Assembly: GCF_002910905.1 (NCBI RefSeq)
Contig: NZ_NEUE01000304.1
Location: 27,308 to 69,400, forward strand
From: Streptomyces sp. SM11
GTDB lineage: Bacteria > Actinomycetota > Actinomycetes > Streptomycetales > Streptomycetaceae
Length of the DNA: 42,093 nucleotides
Reading direction: 5' to 3'
Of this stretch, positions 8,313-16,521 are shown piece after piece (the first letter of the stretch is position 1; each line of letters starts with the position of its first letter). The notes beneath the pieces are model-generated. The model saw only the letters and a list, made by a program, of their open reading frames with translations, ran no database searches and was not told where the DNA came from. Both the position numbers and the translations under genes were made by a program.

Positions 8313-9059
8313 TCAGGCCGATCGGCGACGTCCGGCGAGCACACCGAACGCGATGCCCCCGATGCCGATGACGATGCCGATGATGCCCAGCGTGCGGGCG
8401 GTGGTGTCGCTTGAGGAGGAGGACGCGGCGGTGCTGCTCCCCTTGGACGACGCCTCGGTGCCGGCGGCCTTGGGGTCGTCGGACTCCTTGGCGTCGTCGG
8501 CCGCGCCGCCGTGGTGGTCCTCGGCGGCGGCGGTCAGCTTCAAGACCGGGGCCGGGCTGTCGGGCTCGTCGCCGCCGGCCGTGGGCTCCTCGATCCAGCG
8601 GACGACTTCCTTGTTGTCGTACGTCTGGATCGCCTTGAAGACGAGCTGGTCGGCGTCCTCGGGAAGCGCGCCGACGGAGACCGGGAACTGCTGGAAGTAG
8701 CCGGGGGCGATCTCGCCCTCGTCCGCGGTCCAGGTCACCTTGGAGACCGCCTCGGTGATCTTCTTGCCGTGCACCTCGAGAGGCTTGTCGAGCGTGCTCC
8801 TGTCGATCGTGATCTTCCAGCCTGGGACGGCCTGCGGGGTGACGGACGACAGCGGGTGGTCGGCCGGGAAGTTGACTTCGAGCTTCACCGTCGAGGCCTG
8901 GTCGCGCTCGTTGGGGACCTTGAAGTTGAGCGTGGCGTATCCGCCCTTGGCGGCCTCGCCGACCGGCTGGACGCTGACATGGGCGGCGGCCGGGCCGGCG
9001 ATCAGCAGGACGGTGGACGCGGCGACGCCGCCGGCGAGGGCGATACGGGAAAGCTTCAT
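8313..9059 (-). CDS. ycnI: YcnI-family (DUF1775) copper-binding membrane protein
   Basis: A 248-residue exported protein. A signal peptide ends in PAAA and is followed at once by His (HVSVQP), the N-terminal His that binds Cu(II) in this family. The DUF1775 beta-sandwich covers about residues 28-165 with its conserved Trp in PGWKITI. A low-complexity Asp/Ser/Ala linker follows, then one C-terminal membrane helix and an Arg-rich tail (AGRRRSA), an LPxTG-less anchor. The start ATG at 9059 has GGAG ten bases upstream; the GTG at 9074 contains that same GGAG and is less likely. It is the first clearly copper-linked gene of the locus in transcription order. Confidence 0.9.
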   Translation of the reverse strand: MKLSRIALAGGVAASTVLLIAGPAAAHVSVQPVGEAAKGGYATLNFKVPNERDQASTVKLEVNFPADHPLSSVTPQAVPGWKITIDRSTLDKPLEVHGKKITEAVSKVTWTADEGEIAPGYFQQFPVSVGALPEDADQLVFKAIQTYDNKEVVRWIEEPTAGGDEPDSPAPVLKLTAAAEDHHGGAADDAKESDDPKAAGTEASSKGSSTAASSSSSDTTARTLGIIGIVIGIGGIAFGVLAGRRRSA

Positions 9060-9211
9060 GGCAGAAATCTCCACAGGGAAACGGAACGCGGTGGTCCGGC
9101 GCGCGGATGCGCGGCGGCATCACGACACCTCGTGGTCCGGATCTCCTTGGGCGTGCGCGCACAGGGACGTGTGCGGACGGGCCCGCGGGGGCGGTGGTGG
9201 GAGGCGTCGCG

Positions 9212-10075
9212 TCAGGCTGCGAGGGCGTACGGGGCCGGAGGCCCGCGCCTGATCACCAGGTGCTGCAGAGGATCCCCGACGGCCGGTACTGGTACGTCGT
9301 CGGAGCGGCGCGGAACGCACGGCCCGGCCACGAGCTGTTCGCGTGCCCCGGCCCGCAGCGCGCGGACGAGGGCGAGCGCGGCCCGCAGGGACCGCAGCCG
9401 GGCCCCGGCCGCCAGCGCCTGGGCGCTGTGGGCGGAGAGCCGGGCCAGCCCGAAGAGGGCGATCTCGCCGCGCCGCAGCAGCCAGCCGGTGGCGAGCGCG
9501 ACGAGGACGTGGGCGAGGAACATCGGCAGGCTCGGCAGCAGCGCGGACACCGTGGCGCAGACCTGCGCGATGCCGGAGGCCCCGTCCGGAGCCGCCGAGG
9601 CCGCGGCCCGGGCCGCTCCGGCCCCGCCGTCCGCGAGATGACCGTGGGCCCCCGCGAGCGTCGACGGATCGATGCCCGCGGAGGAGACGATGCGGTGGGC
9701 GTCGGCCGCGTTCAGCTGCGCAGGTCCGGCGCCGCACACGAGGCCGGCGGCGAACCGGATGAGCGGGTTGTCGCCGCCCGTGGACGCTGCGGCGGCCGGG
9801 GCGCTGCTGTGGCTGCCGCACGCGAAGAGCACGTGCAGCAGGATCTGTCCGCCGGCCAGCGCGCCCACGATCGACGGAAGGGAACGTTCCCGTCCGGCGA
9901 GGACCGTGGCGACGGCGAGGACGCCGAGGAATCCGGCGACCACCGTCCACGCGGGGACGGCTGTTCCGGCGGCGAACGCGTGCCCGGCCGCGGACAGCAC
10001 GACGCAGACCGCGGTGAACACCGCGGCCCTCATGAGCCGCAGACCGGCTCCGGCGCGTGCGAGAGGCGTGGACAT
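9212..10075 (-). CDS. Hypothetical integral membrane protein at the head of the copper locus
   Basis: Not recognised as a named family. It is about 287 residues, with hydrophobic helices near residues 13-35, 43-62, 70-88 and 165-190, an Ala/Gly-rich loop containing Ser and His, and a basic Arg/Ala-rich cytoplasmic tail. It lies 152 bases upstream of ycnI on the same strand, so it may be co-transcribed with the copper genes, but the gap is long enough for a separate ycnI promoter. The start is uncertain: ATG 10075 is taken here; a GTG at 10099 in frame has a G-rich stretch directly before it. A link to copper rests on position only. Confidence 0.75.
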   Translation of the reverse strand: MSTPLARAGAGLRLMRAAVFTAVCVVLSAAGHAFAAGTAVPAWTVVAGFLGVLAVATVLAGRERSLPSIVGALAGGQILLHVLFACGSHSSAPAAAASTGGDNPLIRFAAGLVCGAGPAQLNAADAHRIVSSAGIDPSTLAGAHGHLADGGAGAARAAASAAPDGASGIAQVCATVSALLPSLPMFLAHVLVALATGWLLRRGEIALFGLARLSAHSAQALAAGARLRSLRAALALVRALRAGAREQLVAGPCVPRRSDDVPVPAVGDPLQHLVIRRGPPAPYALAA

Positions 10076-10327
10076 AGCCGGGACATCATCGCACTGCACC
10101 CCCCTGTGCCGTACGGCAGGTCCGGAAGGTCAGGCTCCGTCCCCAACCGCGCTTGTTGCGCCTGTTCGCGGGGGATGTACGGACCAGGGGCGGGCACCCC
10201 TGGCCACGGGACGGCCCCGGTGACCTGCCGACGGGCGGGTCCATACACCGGGCGGCCGAATGTCCACATCCGCCGAATGAGGGCTCTCCCACCCGATCCG
10301 TGCTTACGAAGTGCCGAGGGCGGCAAT

Positions 10328-10341
10328 ACGTATCGATACGT
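10328..10341. promoter_or_regulatory. 14-bp palindrome in the 10076-10366 divergent region
   Basis: ACGTATCGATACGT is a perfect palindrome about 26 bases upstream of the start of the HATPase gene, between two divergent genes. Another inverted repeat, CCAGGGG-6-CCCCTGG (10184-10203), lies in the same 291-base region. Both are candidate operators; no regulator can be named. Confidence 0.4.
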
Positions 10342-10366
10342 CGAGCCGCAGCCAGGAGGCTGAAAG

Positions 10367-10903
10367 ATGAGCATCTGGTGGTCTCTCCATTTGCGGCGCG
10401 AAGCTGCGAGCGTTCCGCTCGCCCGTCGTTTTCTGCTCGGCACCATGGAAACCGCGGGGGTGGATCCGGACATCTCCTTCGACCTGTCGGTCGCGCTCAG
10501 CGAAGCCTGTGCGAACGCCGTCGAACACGGTGGCGACCGGACGGCTCCCGGGGAGCCGGAGGATGCCGGGTACGGACGCCCCGCCGCGGACTCCGGGCAG
10601 TACCGGGTCACGGCCTATCTGGACGGCGAGAAATGCCGTATCGAGGTCAGCGACTCGGGACCGGGCTTTCCCGCCCGGCGCGCGCTTCGCCCAGCCGCAC
10701 ATTCCGAACAGCACCCGCAGCCCTCACTTCCCCCACTTCCCTCACTTCTCCCATGGGACGCCGAAGCCGAGAGCGGCCGGGGTCTCGACCTCATCGAGCA
10801 GCTTTCGGACCACGTCCAGTTCGGCAACCGGCCGGGCCGCGGCGCGGTGGTGAGCTTCGACAAGGTCCTGAAATGGCGTGAGGGCGCGCTGCTCACGGTG
10901 TAG
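10367..10903 (+). CDS. Anti-sigma-factor-type ATP-binding protein (HATPase_c)
   Basis: A 178-residue cytoplasmic protein of the RsbW/SpoIIAB GHKL ATPase family, which in Streptomyces regulate sigma factors and development. The N box reads ALSEACANAVEHG near residue 45, the G1 box DSGPGF near residue 100, and the G2 box GRGLDLIEQLSD near residue 140, so ATP binding seems intact. A Pro/Ser-rich insertion (about residues 112-130) separates G1 and G2 and is unlike compact family members. The start ATG follows AGGAGG at eight bases. A palindrome lies just upstream. It stands alone with no sigma or anti-anti-sigma gene adjacent, so the partner is unknown. Confidence 0.88.
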   Translation: MSIWWSLHLRREAASVPLARRFLLGTMETAGVDPDISFDLSVALSEACANAVEHGGDRTAPGEPEDAGYGRPAADSGQYRVTAYLDGEKCRIEVSDSGPGFPARRALRPAAHSEQHPQPSLPPLPSLLPWDAEAESGRGLDLIEQLSDHVQFGNRPGRGAVVSFDKVLKWREGALLTV

Positions 10904-10921
10904 TGAGCGGCGCGCCCTGCG

Positions 10922-10953
10922 CTCTTCGTACGGCAAAGCCGCCGTACGAAGAG
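10922..10953. terminator. Bidirectional terminator hairpin
   Basis: A perfect 13-bp stem (CTCTTCGTACGGC and its complement) with a 6-base loop, between the convergent HATPase gene and pepP. It can serve both. Confidence 0.85.
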
Positions 10954-10968
10954 GGGCACGGGGAGGGA

Positions 10969-12450
10969 TCAGCCCTTCAGCTGCGCCATCCAGGCCTCGA
11001 CCTCGTCCGCCCGGCGGGGCAGCGTGTCGGAGAGGTTCCGGTTGCCGTCCTCGGTGACGAGGATGTCGTCCTCGATCCGGACGCCGATGCCCCGGTACTC
11101 CGCGGGCACGGTCAGGTCGTCGGCCTGGAAGTAGAGACCGGGCTCGACCGTCAGGCAGACGCCCGGCTCCAGCGTGCCGTCGACGTACGCCTCGGTGCGT
11201 GCGGCGGCGCAGTCGTGGACGTCCATGCCGAGCATGTGGCCCGTGCCGTGGAGGGTCCAGCGGCGCTGGAGGCCCAGCTCCAGGACCTTGTCCACGGACA
11301 GGTCGCCGAGCAGGCCCCACTCGACGAGCTTCTCGGCGAGCACGCGCTGCGCGGCGTCGTGGAAGTCGCGGTAGCCGGCACCGGGCTTCACGGCGGCGAT
11401 GCCCGCCTCCTGGGCCTCGTACACCGCGTCGTAGATCTTGCGCTGAAGCGGGTTGAAGGTGCCGTTGATGGGAAGCGTCCGCGTCACATCGGCGGTGTAG
11501 AGGTCGTTGGTCTCGACGCCGGCGTCGAGGAGCAGCAGCTCGCCCGCGCGGACGGCGCCGTCGTTGCGGACCCAGTGCAGGGTGGTGGCGTGCGGACCGG
11601 CGGCGCAGATCGAGCCGTAGCCGATGTCGTTGCCCTCGATGCGGGCGCGCAGGAAGAACGTGCCCTCGATGAAGCGCTCGCTGGTCGCCTCGGCCTTGTC
11701 CAGGCTCTTCACGACGTCCTCGAAGCCGCGTGCGGTGGCGTCGCACGCCTTCTGCAGCTCGGCGATCTCGAAGGCGTCCTTCACCAGACGGGCCTCGGAG
11801 AGGTAGACGCGCAGCTCCTCGTCGCGCTCCGCGGTGACCTTGTCGGTGAGGGCTGCCTCGGTGCCCGCGTCGTGGCCGCGGACGCCCCGGACCGGGCCGG
11901 TGGCCCCGGTCAGTGCGGCGGCCAGCTCGCGGACGTCCTTCGCGGGGATGCCCAGCAGCTGCTCGGCCTCGGTGAGGGAGTGCCGACGGCCGACCCACAG
12001 CTCACCCTGGCCGTCGAGCCAGAACTCGCCGTTCTCCCGATTGGAGCGTGGCAGCAGGTAGATGGTCGCCTCGTGGCCGCTGTCGCCGGTCGGCTCCAGG
12101 ACGAGCACGCCGTCCTGGGTCTGGTCACCGGTGAGGTACGCGTACTCGGTGGAGGCGCGGAAGGCGTACTCGGTGTCGTTCGAGCGGGTCTTCAGGTTGC
12201 CCGCGGGGATGACCAGGCGCTCGCCGGGGAAGCGGTCGGAGAGCGCGGCGCGCCGGGCGGCGGTGTGCTCGGCCTGGGCGATCGGCCGGAGGTCGTGCAG
12301 TTCCGTGTCGGCCCAGCCCGACTTCATGTTGTCGGCGAGCTCGTCGGAGACGCCCGGGTACAGGCCGTTCTTCCGCTGCTTGACCGGTTCCGCCGCTTCG
12401 TTCTCCTCGGTCTCCTGCTCCGGGTTCTCCGGGATGAGCTCCTCAGACAC
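10969..12450 (-). CDS. pepP: Xaa-Pro aminopeptidase (M24B)
   Basis: A 493-residue cytoplasmic metallopeptidase that removes an N-terminal residue preceding proline. An aminopeptidase P N-terminal domain (about residues 55-200) precedes the pita-bread M24 domain. Metal ligands are seen: LLDAGVE, YTADVTRTLPI, HGTGHMLGMDVHD, and two Glu in CLTVEPGLY and GIGVRIEDDILV. The GTG at 12450 is chosen because AAGGAGAG lies eight bases upstream; an ATG 36 bases earlier has no ribosome site. The first 30 residues are very Glu/Pro-rich and probably disordered. It is monocistronic and convergent with the upstream HATPase gene. Confidence 0.94.
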   Translation of the reverse strand: MSEELIPENPEQETEENEAAEPVKQRKNGLYPGVSDELADNMKSGWADTELHDLRPIAQAEHTAARRAALSDRFPGERLVIPAGNLKTRSNDTEYAFRASTEYAYLTGDQTQDGVLVLEPTGDSGHEATIYLLPRSNRENGEFWLDGQGELWVGRRHSLTEAEQLLGIPAKDVRELAAALTGATGPVRGVRGHDAGTEAALTDKVTAERDEELRVYLSEARLVKDAFEIAELQKACDATARGFEDVVKSLDKAEATSERFIEGTFFLRARIEGNDIGYGSICAAGPHATTLHWVRNDGAVRAGELLLLDAGVETNDLYTADVTRTLPINGTFNPLQRKIYDAVYEAQEAGIAAVKPGAGYRDFHDAAQRVLAEKLVEWGLLGDLSVDKVLELGLQRRWTLHGTGHMLGMDVHDCAAARTEAYVDGTLEPGVCLTVEPGLYFQADDLTVPAEYRGIGVRIEDDILVTEDGNRNLSDTLPRRADEVEAWMAQLKG

Positions 12451-12523
12451 GATATGTCTCTCCTTGATACGACACTGGACCATCACCCATCGTACGGGCG
12501 TACGAAAGGGGGCCCAGGGTCGA

Positions 12524-12549
12524 AGGGCCTCCTATCGGAGAGAGGCCCT
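12524..12549 (-). terminator. Hairpin downstream of the PP2C gene
   Basis: AGGGCCTC and GAGGCCCT form an 8-bp stem around a 10-base loop. A second near-copy of the loop and right arm follows at 12552-12568. It lies in the 157 bases between the PP2C stop and pepP, both minus strand, so it probably ends the PP2C transcript. Confidence 0.5.
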
Positions 12550-12571
12550 CGCTATCGGAGAGGCCCTCGAC

Positions 12572-12624
12572 GTCGGTCGACGTGGGCGGTCCGGTCGACG
12601 TGGGCGGTCAGTCGAAGTGGGCGG
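12572..12624. repeat. 18-bp tandem repeat, three copies, at the PP2C stop codon
   Basis: Units at 12572-12589, 12590-12607 and a diverged unit from 12608 share GTCGACGTGGGCGG. The last unit is the final codons and stop of the PP2C gene; the others lie just downstream of it in the direction of transcription. Confidence 0.8.
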
Positions 12625-14032
12625 CGAGGATCACGACGTCCTCGGCGGAATCGCTCCGGTCGAGGCCGTCGGGAAGCATCGTGCGCAGGACGTGGTCGGC
12701 GACGGCCGCCGGATCGTGCCGGCCCTGCTTCGGTACGGAAGCGGCGGCGGAGTGCAGCCGGGCGAAGGCGCGGTCCATCGGGTCCCCGGTGCGGCGCAGC
12801 AGCCCGTCCGTGTAGAGCAGCACCGTCTCGCCGGGCGCGGGGCTGAACTCCACGCTCGGCGCCTCCCAGCAGGCGAGCATCCCGAGCGGGGCGGAGAGCG
12901 TGGTCTCGACGAACTCGCAGCGCTGCTCGCCCAGCACCAGTGGCGGGGTGTGCCCGGCGCCGGCCAGCACGACCTTGCGGGTGGCGGGTTCGCAGTAGGC
13001 GAACAGGGCGGTCGCGGTCCGCGCGGGCTCGGTGAGCCGCAGCAGCAGTTCCAGGTCGGAGAGGACAGCGACGGGGTCCTCGCCCTCCATCACGGCGTAC
13101 GCCCGCAGACTGGCGCGCAGCCGGCCCATGGCGGCCATGGCGTTCGGTCCGGACCCGCCCACGGAGCCGACGGCGAGGCCGAGCGTGCGGTCGGGCAGCG
13201 GCAGCGCGTCGTACCAGTCGCCGCCGCCCCGGGGGCCGGTGCGGTGCCGGGCGGCGAGCTGGACGCCGGGGATCCGGGGCAGCCGGCTGGGTAGCAGTTC
13301 CTCGGCGACGGCGGCGACGTCCGCGCGGGCGCGCTCCAGCTCGATCAGACGGGCCAGGTGCTCGGTGGCGTAGCGCGCGTAGAGGCCGGCGAGGTGGCGC
13401 TGTTTCTGTGCGGGCTCGGCCGGTTCGCCGTAGAGCCAGACGGCCGCGCCGAGACGGCCGGCCGCCTCGGAGGTGAGCGGGAGGGCGTAGCTCGCGGCGT
13501 AGCCGAGCCGGGTGGCGACCTCGCGGTGCCGGGGGTCGAGATCCTGCTCGCCGAGCAGGTCGGGGCTGGCGATCCCGTCGGTGGTGTCCGGGAGCCCGTC
13601 GAGGACGCGGCCGAGGACGGTGGCCGCGCGGGGCACGGTCTCCAGGTGTCCGAGTTCGGCGTGGGAGAGTCCGAGGCCGAGGGTGGTGGAGGAGCCTTCG
13701 CCGTGCTCCGGTTCCAGAACGAGAAGTCCGCGGCGGGCGCCGACGAGGGCGGCTCCGGCGCGCAGCAGTTCGTTGAGGGCGTCGTCGAGGGTGCTCGTCC
13801 CGGCCAGCCGCTCGGTGAGTTCGTGCAGGGTGGTGAGGTCCGAGACCCAGCCCGCCAGCCGGTCCTGGATGAAGGCTCCGGGCGGGCCGGGGACCTCCGT
13901 CAGGGGAGCGGAAGTGTGAGTTGAAACCGGAACCTCTGAATCGATTCCAGCCACTTTCGGCAGGTGTGGGGCGCTCATGGCAGCCAGCTTTCCGACCGGT
14001 GCGATTCGTCGAATAGCATCGCAAACCCCCAT
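12608..14032 (-). CDS. GAF domain protein with SpoIIE/PP2C-type phosphatase domain
   Basis: A protein of about 474 residues (start uncertain: ATG 14032 or ATG 13978). A GAF-like sensor covers about residues 55-215, and a SpoIIE-type PP2C domain about residues 235-474. Such proteins dephosphorylate anti-anti-sigma factors. The first metal motif GGDWYD, the YTDGLLRR motif and the terminal AEDVVILA are present. However, the usual GDVxGHG motif reads GSVGGSG, so a metal-binding Asp and the following His are replaced; activity may be weak or lost. No signal peptide or membrane helix is visible. It is followed by pepP after a hairpin. The frame stays open well upstream through repetitive DNA, which is not taken as coding. 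Confidence 0.88.
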   Translation of the reverse strand: MGVCDAIRRIAPVGKLAAMSAPHLPKVAGIDSEVPVSTHTSAPLTEVPGPPGAFIQDRLAGWVSDLTTLHELTERLAGTSTLDDALNELLRAGAALVGARRGLLVLEPEHGEGSSTTLGLGLSHAELGHLETVPRAATVLGRVLDGLPDTTDGIASPDLLGEQDLDPRHREVATRLGYAASYALPLTSEAAGRLGAAVWLYGEPAEPAQKQRHLAGLYARYATEHLARLIELERARADVAAVAEELLPSRLPRIPGVQLAARHRTGPRGGGDWYDALPLPDRTLGLAVGSVGGSGPNAMAAMGRLRASLRAYAVMEGEDPVAVLSDLELLLRLTEPARTATALFAYCEPATRKVVLAGAGHTPPLVLGEQRCEFVETTLSAPLGMLACWEAPSVEFSPAPGETVLLYTDGLLRRTGDPMDRAFARLHSAAASVPKQGRHDPAAVADHVLRTMLPDGLDRSDSAEDVVILAAHFD

Positions 14033-14729
14033 GTGATTCTGCGCCACTATCAATACATCCACATGTACACGCACAAGTAACCTGATGTCCAGCATTGTCC
14101 CTTCAGGACCCGGGCGATTCGTGCTCTCCCAGTGTCGGTTAGCTTGGCCAAAAAATGCACCCCATGGACGCCATTTGCGGTCGACTAGGGGTCGCTCAAC
14201 AGGGGTACCTCCGGGGTCGGGTCGCCGGAGGAGCGTCATTCCGTGCATGCTGGGTACGTAAACGGTGATGCGCGGGTGCGGTTGTGACAGCCCAGGAACC
14301 CGGCAGCGGGTTCGGGCGTCCTTACCCGTGAAGGCGACGTCCCCGCCCCGGACGGCGGGGTTCGCACAAGGGGCGGCAGGCAAGGCGCATGCCACCCTCG
14401 CCCGGCGATCGCCGACCCGGCTCGACCCGCTCGGTTCGACCCGCACGACTCCGCCAGGGCAGCACGACTCCGCTCGGTCAGTCCGGCCCCGTTCGGTCAG
14501 TTCGATCCCGTTAGATTCGACTCTGCTCGATTCGGCACTGTGTTCCACCCCAGATCGGTTCCATTCGGACCGGTTCCACTCGGCTCGGCTCGGCTCACGC
14601 TCGGTATCGACGGCACGCCCGTACCGCAGAAGCGATGAGCGCGTACGCACAGCGAAGAGATGCGCACGTGGTGTCACACCCGCGTGCTGTCATGTGGACT
14701 CGGCGTTCAACGGAAAGGAACGAGCGCTC
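14033..14729. other. 697-base divergent intergenic region
   Basis: Lies between the PP2C gene (minus) and the prim-pol-like gene (plus). It holds a hairpin at 14341-14360 (CCCCGCC-6-GGCGGGG), a degenerate repeat tract at about 14420-14615, and the promoters of both flanking genes, which I cannot place. The long frames crossing it are Arg/Ser-rich translations of the repeats and are not called. Confidence 0.5.
14420..14615. repeat. Degenerate CGGTTC-type repeat tract
   Basis: About 200 bases built of variations on CGGTTCCA(T/C)TCGG, for example around 14555-14600 where two 15-base copies stand in tandem and are followed by three CGGCT units. The earlier part has TCGGTTCGACCC and TCGGTCAGTTCGATCCC variants. 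It is noncoding and upstream of two divergent genes. Confidence 0.6.
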
Positions 14730-15479
14730 ATGCGCGAGATCCTCGGAAGGCGACGCAGGCTCCGGCTCCGGCGCAAGGAGGGGACCGCCCGGCTCGGCGC
14801 GGCCCTGACCTGCGCCACCGTATGGCAGTGGCCCGTGGTCCCCGGGGTGGGGACCACGCAGGCCGCCCTGGACGGCGAGAGCGGCGGCCTCGGCTGCGCC
14901 TGCCCCGAACCCGACTGCGCCGTACCGGGCGCACACCCCTTCGAACCCGGCCTGCTGGCGGCCACCACGGACGAGCGCATGGTGCGCTGGTGGTGGGCCA
15001 ACCGCCCCGCCGCCCCCGTGATGCTGGCGACCGGCGGCCGCGCGCCCTGCGCGGTGAGCCTGCCCGCCGTGGCCGGCGCCAGAGCGCTGAGTGCCCTCGA
15101 CGTCCTCGGCATGCGACTCGGCCCCGTGGTGGCGACGCCCACCCGGTGGTCGCTGCTGGTGGCCCCGTACACCCTGGAACGGCTCGGCGAACTGCTGTAC
15201 GCGAAGGACTGGGTGCCCAGCTCGCTCCGGTTCCACGGCGAGGGCGGCTACCTCGTCCTGCCGCCGTCCCGGACCGGCGCGGGCCAGGTCCGCTGGGAGC
15301 GGCCCCCCGCGCCGCTCGGAACCGCTGCCTCCCCCTCCGCTCCGGTGTCCCGCGGTCGCACGAAGGGCGGGGCTCCCGCGGTCGCGGCGCCCTGGCTCCC
15401 GGACGTCGAAACGGTCCTGGACGCCTTGGTCGAGGCGAGCACCGGCGCCCCGGGCGGCGGCAGCCGGCTCGCCTACTGA
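14730..15479 (+). CDS. Prim-pol-like protein lacking the acidic catalytic motif
   Basis: A 249-residue protein resembling the N-terminal domain of bifunctional DNA primase/polymerases. Shared features are ALTCATVWQWPVVPG at the start of the fold, the cysteine segment CACPEPDCAVPGAHPF, the stretch AATTDERMVRWWWANRP, and the later YLVLPPS. In active members a DxD or DLDVD motif follows; here the matching place reads RAPCAVSLPAVAG, with no acidic pair. It is probably an inactive paralogue with a binding or regulatory role. An Arg-rich N-terminus and a short variable C-terminal tail are present. ATG 14730 follows AAAGGA at a normal distance. An intact relative lies at 31079-32041. Confidence 0.8.
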   Translation: MREILGRRRRLRLRRKEGTARLGAALTCATVWQWPVVPGVGTTQAALDGESGGLGCACPEPDCAVPGAHPFEPGLLAATTDERMVRWWWANRPAAPVMLATGGRAPCAVSLPAVAGARALSALDVLGMRLGPVVATPTRWSLLVAPYTLERLGELLYAKDWVPSSLRFHGEGGYLVLPPSRTGAGQVRWERPPAPLGTAASPSAPVSRGRTKGGAPAVAAPWLPDVETVLDALVEASTGAPGGGSRLAY

Positions 15480-15638
15480 CGCCTCGGAGCAGGCAAGCCG
15501 GGTGTCCGGCTCACTCGAACGGGTGTGAGCCGGACCGGATCCGCAGTAAACGGGTGCCGGGCGGCCCGGCGGCGCGCATTCCGCCGATATCGTCGCCCCG
15601 TCGTCAGGAATTCCGCGAAGTCGCCAGGTGGGGCCACC

Positions 15639-16274
15639 ATGAATCTCCGCATGATCGGTCTCACGGCAGTCGTTGTGTTCGGGTGTCTCGTTCCACTCGT
15701 TGCTTCCGCGGATCCCGCCGTTGCTCCGGATGCCGTATCGAGTGATCCTACCGACGCGAAATCTCCTGGCGGGCCGCCAGAAATCCTTGGAACAAAGGTT
15801 TCTGAGGACCTGTCGGGAGATGATGCCGTCGCCCATTCTTCGCCGTTGCCGAAATCGCCATCGAGAATGAGCGAAGAAGCCGGTTTCCTGCCTGAGTTTG
15901 ATCGTGCGGATGCGGATGCGGATGCGGTGGCGCGGTGCGGCCCCGAGCTGGTCGCACCGGAGGGCGTAGAGGCGCAGACCTGCGTCATGGCCGAGGGTGG
16001 CGAGACCTGGGCGCGCACCTACTACCGGAACGCGACCGGTGAGGAACTCCGGCCCGTACTCACGCTGCTGGGGCCGGGCGGGCGGACCGTGGAGCTGCAC
16101 TGCGCGCCGGCCGTACACGACGAGCCGGGCACCTGCGAGACGCCGCGCGTCCTCTCCTCGGGTGCGCCCCGGTCCGCCACGGCGGTGGCGGAGTTCGTGG
16201 GCGCGGGGCCGGTGGACGAGGCGCCGCTGCTGCTCCGCGCCGGATCCGAACGGGCGCCGGGCGCCAAGGGCTGA
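15639..16274 (+). CDS. Secreted hypothetical protein
   Basis: A 211-residue protein with a clear Sec signal (MNLRMIGLTAVVVFG, cleavage near ASA, residue 24). Residues 25-100 are Ser/Asp/Pro-rich and probably disordered. The rest (about 105-195) has Cys residues in ARCGPEL, QTCVMA, LHCAP and GTCETP, so two disulfides may stabilise a small beta domain outside the cell. I do not recognise the family. AGGTGGGG precedes ATG 15639. The linker-coding part (about 15680-15890) is noticeably poorer in G+C than the rest of the gene and uses A/T at third positions more often. Confidence 0.78.
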   Translation: MNLRMIGLTAVVVFGCLVPLVASADPAVAPDAVSSDPTDAKSPGGPPEILGTKVSEDLSGDDAVAHSSPLPKSPSRMSEEAGFLPEFDRADADADAVARCGPELVAPEGVEAQTCVMAEGGETWARTYYRNATGEELRPVLTLLGPGGRTVELHCAPAVHDEPGTCETPRVLSSGAPRSATAVAEFVGAGPVDEAPLLLRAGSERAPGAKG

Positions 16275-16357
16275 CCGGGGTGGGTCAAGGGGGTGCGGGG
16301 GTGTACGGTCTCCGCGCCCGGGGGTGTCACGGGGCGGCCGCAGCCGGAAACGAAGAC

Positions 16358-16397
16358 GCCCGGTCGCTGGCGACGGGGGATGCACCAGCGACCGGGC
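16358..16397. terminator. Bidirectional terminator hairpin
   Basis: A perfect 13-bp stem (GCCCGGTCGCTGG and its complement) with a 14-base loop and TTCT after the plus-strand arm. It lies in the 247-base gap between convergent genes. Confidence 0.8.
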
Positions 16398-16521
16398 TTC
16401 TAGAACCGTAACAAGAGATCTGCCGTTCGCAAATTCGATCTCGCCTGTAGGGACGCCGATTTACTTACGAGTACGGCGAGTTGTGACGCGGGTCACCGCC
16501 TGTGGCGCCCCGTCGGCACTG

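Noticed and set aside
14265..14729. N-terminal extension of the prim-pol-like protein
   Set aside because: The extra 155 residues translate the degenerate repeat tract, and a good ribosome site stands before ATG 14730.
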